DNA from: Arthrobacter sp. H20
GTDB lineage: Bacteria > Actinomycetota > Actinomycetes > Actinomycetales > Micrococcaceae
Direction: 5' to 3'
Assembly: GCF_000520515.1 (NCBI RefSeq)
Contig: NZ_KI914755.1
Span: 5,010-58,736 of the forward strand
Length of the DNA stretch: 53,727 nucleotides
Part shown: piece after piece, positions 53,032 to 53,727 of the stretch
Layout: every line of letters starts with the position of its first letter
Position numbering within the stretch: the stretch's first letter is position 1
Translations under genes and position numbers: made by a program
Notes under the pieces: model-generated
What the model saw: only the letters and a program-made list of their open reading frames with translations
What the model was told of the DNA's origin: nothing
Database searches by the model: none

Positions 53032-53055
53032 GGTGGCTCCTTCTAAGAGTGAAAT

Positions 53056-53523
53056 TCAAATACCGGCGCCGTCAAAACTGTGCTGCCGCCAGGCTTCATA
53101 GAGTACAATCGACGCCGTATTGGCGAGGTTGAGTGACCGTCGGGTGGGGAGCATGGGCAACCTGACCCGAGCGGTGACGTGCGGGTCCTGCTTGACTTCC
53201 TCGGGAAGGCCCACCGATTCGGGGCCGAACAGCAGCACGTCGGAGGCTAGGTAACTGATGTTCGCGTAGGACTGCTCACCATCGGAGGTGAAAGCAAAGA
53301 CCCTCGTGGGAGCGAGGGCCTCCCAGGCGCTCGGAAGGTCCTTATGCACCCGCAACACGGCCAGATCGTGGTAGTCGAGCCCTGCACGACGAAGTTTCGC
53401 GTCATCGAAGGTGAAACCGAGGGGTTCCACGAGGTGCAGTTCGGCGCCGGTGACTGCAGCCAAACGGATGGCGTTGCCGGTATTGCCGGGAATCTCGGGA
53501 GTGTAGAAGAGGATACGGAACAC
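53056..53523 (-). CDS. trmL: tRNA (cytidine(34)-2'-O)-methyltransferase, TrmL-like
   Basis: SPOUT-fold RNA methylase that adds a 2'-O-methyl group at the tRNA wobble position in known members. The 155 residues are one SPOUT domain: N-terminal YTPEIPGNTGNAIRLAA, VEPLGF, LLFGPESVGLPEE (SAM knot) and the C-terminal LPMLPTRRSLNLANTASIVL, all very close to E. coli TrmL. The start is GTG 53523, with TAGGAT 6 bases upstream; this hexamer overlaps the stop codon of the preceding gene. Confidence 0.92.
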   Translation of the reverse strand: MFRILFYTPEIPGNTGNAIRLAAVTGAELHLVEPLGFTFDDAKLRRAGLDYHDLAVLRVHKDLPSAWEALAPTRVFAFTSDGEQSYANISYLASDVLLFGPESVGLPEEVKQDPHVTARVRLPMLPTRRSLNLANTASIVLYEAWRQHSFDGAGI

Positions 53524-53529
53524 TGTTCA

Positions 53530-53535
53530 ATCCTA
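53530..53535 (-). promoter_or_regulatory. Leaderless -10 hexamer of trmL, over upstream stop codon
   Basis: TAGGAT, 6 bases before GTG 53523. Its first three bases are the TAG stop of the partial gene at the right edge. Confidence 0.5.
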
Positions 53536-53727
53536 CCGCTCGGCGTACTGTAGCAATCGGCCCAGTACTGGTAGCTGGACCACGTACGGTTGCGGCCCGC
53601 CGCCAAGAAATTTCCTGAGTTCGCGTAGGAGCGTGCCGGGGTTCGCCACGTGCACGCTCGTCAAGGCCGACTTATCAAGCGACGGCGGGTAGTCAACGAT
53701 CGGCTCGTACGGGTTGCCCTCGCCGCC
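53533..53727 (-). CDS. Unrecognised protein, C-terminal 64 residues only
   Basis: Open frame entering from the right edge and ending in TAG. Visible strings are NPYEPIVDYPPSLDKSAL and PGTLLRELRKFLGGGPQPYV, then VQLPVLGRLLQYAER at the end. Codon use fits a real gene. I do not recognise the family; most of the protein lies outside the window. Confidence 0.6.
   Translation of the reverse strand, partial: GGEGNPYEPIVDYPPSLDKSALTSVHVANPGTLLRELRKFLGGGPQPYVVQLPVLGRLLQYAER

Noticed and set aside
1-53727. Mobile elements, CRISPR arrays, prophage or toxin-antitoxin pairs
   Set aside because: No transposase, integrase, regular short repeats or small paired genes were seen; gene content is core-like throughout.

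Overview
The window is 53.7 kb of high-GC actinobacterial chromosome. The gene set (DUF3107, UPF0182, HemQ, AdnAB, UvrD2, DUF2342 protease, MoeZ) and protein sequences point to Micrococcales, most likely an Arthrobacter-like member of Micrococcaceae. This is inferred from family resemblance only. I see no insertion sequence, prophage, CRISPR array or integrase. It reads as core chromosome, about 40 protein genes and one tRNA, with genes at both edges cut by the window.

Layout. (1) 1-8.1 kb: DEAD-box RNA helicase (cut at the left edge), RNB ribonuclease, ferritin-like protein, SelO, a small membrane protein, DUF3107, a TetR regulator and divergent moeZ. (2) 8.1-18.4 kb: a complete coproporphyrin-type heme locus, hemA on the minus strand divergent from hemE-hemY-hemQ-hemH-hemC-hemD-hemB-hemL, closed by a strong bidirectional terminator. 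Several genes overlap by ATGA or GTGA, so translation is probably coupled. (3) 18.4-21.1 kb: a methionine-type ABC importer (metN-metI-metQ). (4) 21.3-34.2 kb: nucleic-acid maintenance: DnaQ-like exonuclease, alkyltransferase-like protein, AdnA-AdnB helicase-nuclease, a phosphotransferase-fold protein, NudC, UvrD2 and a YgjP-type metallopeptidase. (5) 34.2-41.3 kb: aldo/keto reductase, DUF2342 protein, PDZ-Lon (YlbL-like) protease and a UPF0182 membrane protein. (6) 41.4-43 kb: initiator tRNA with promoter and terminator, then photolyase. (7) 43.2-47.8 kb: PspA, a TPM-domain coiled-coil membrane protein and divergent HtrA, plausibly an envelope-stress block. (8) 47.9-53.7 kb: EtfB-EtfA, PIG-L deacetylase, ECF sigma factor with its anti-sigma factor, a methyltransferase, TrmL-like methylase and the 3' end of an unrecognised gene.

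The heme locus encodes every step from glutamyl-tRNA to heme b by the coproporphyrin route. The flanking genes (rhlE-like helicase, ferritin-like, DUF3107, TetR, moeZ; and alkyltransferase-like, adnAB, nudC, uvrD2) recall, from memory, the gene order around Rv3198c-Rv3211 of Mycobacterium tuberculosis. Here the heme and met blocks sit between the two halves.

A recurring regulatory feature is a TAnnnT hexamer placed 6 or 7 bases before the start codon of ten genes that lack a good Shine-Dalgarno, which fits leaderless transcription. It also fixes several start codons. Other sites of note are an iron-box-like sequence between hemA and hemE, a 17-bp inverted repeat before hemQ, a TetR-type palindrome before moeZ, and mutually exclusive hairpins between the TPM gene and htrA. 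I did not find a clearly new system. The best leads are an AdnA subunit lacking one expected Fe-S cysteine, the PspA/TPM/HtrA block, and the heme-locus regulatory sites.
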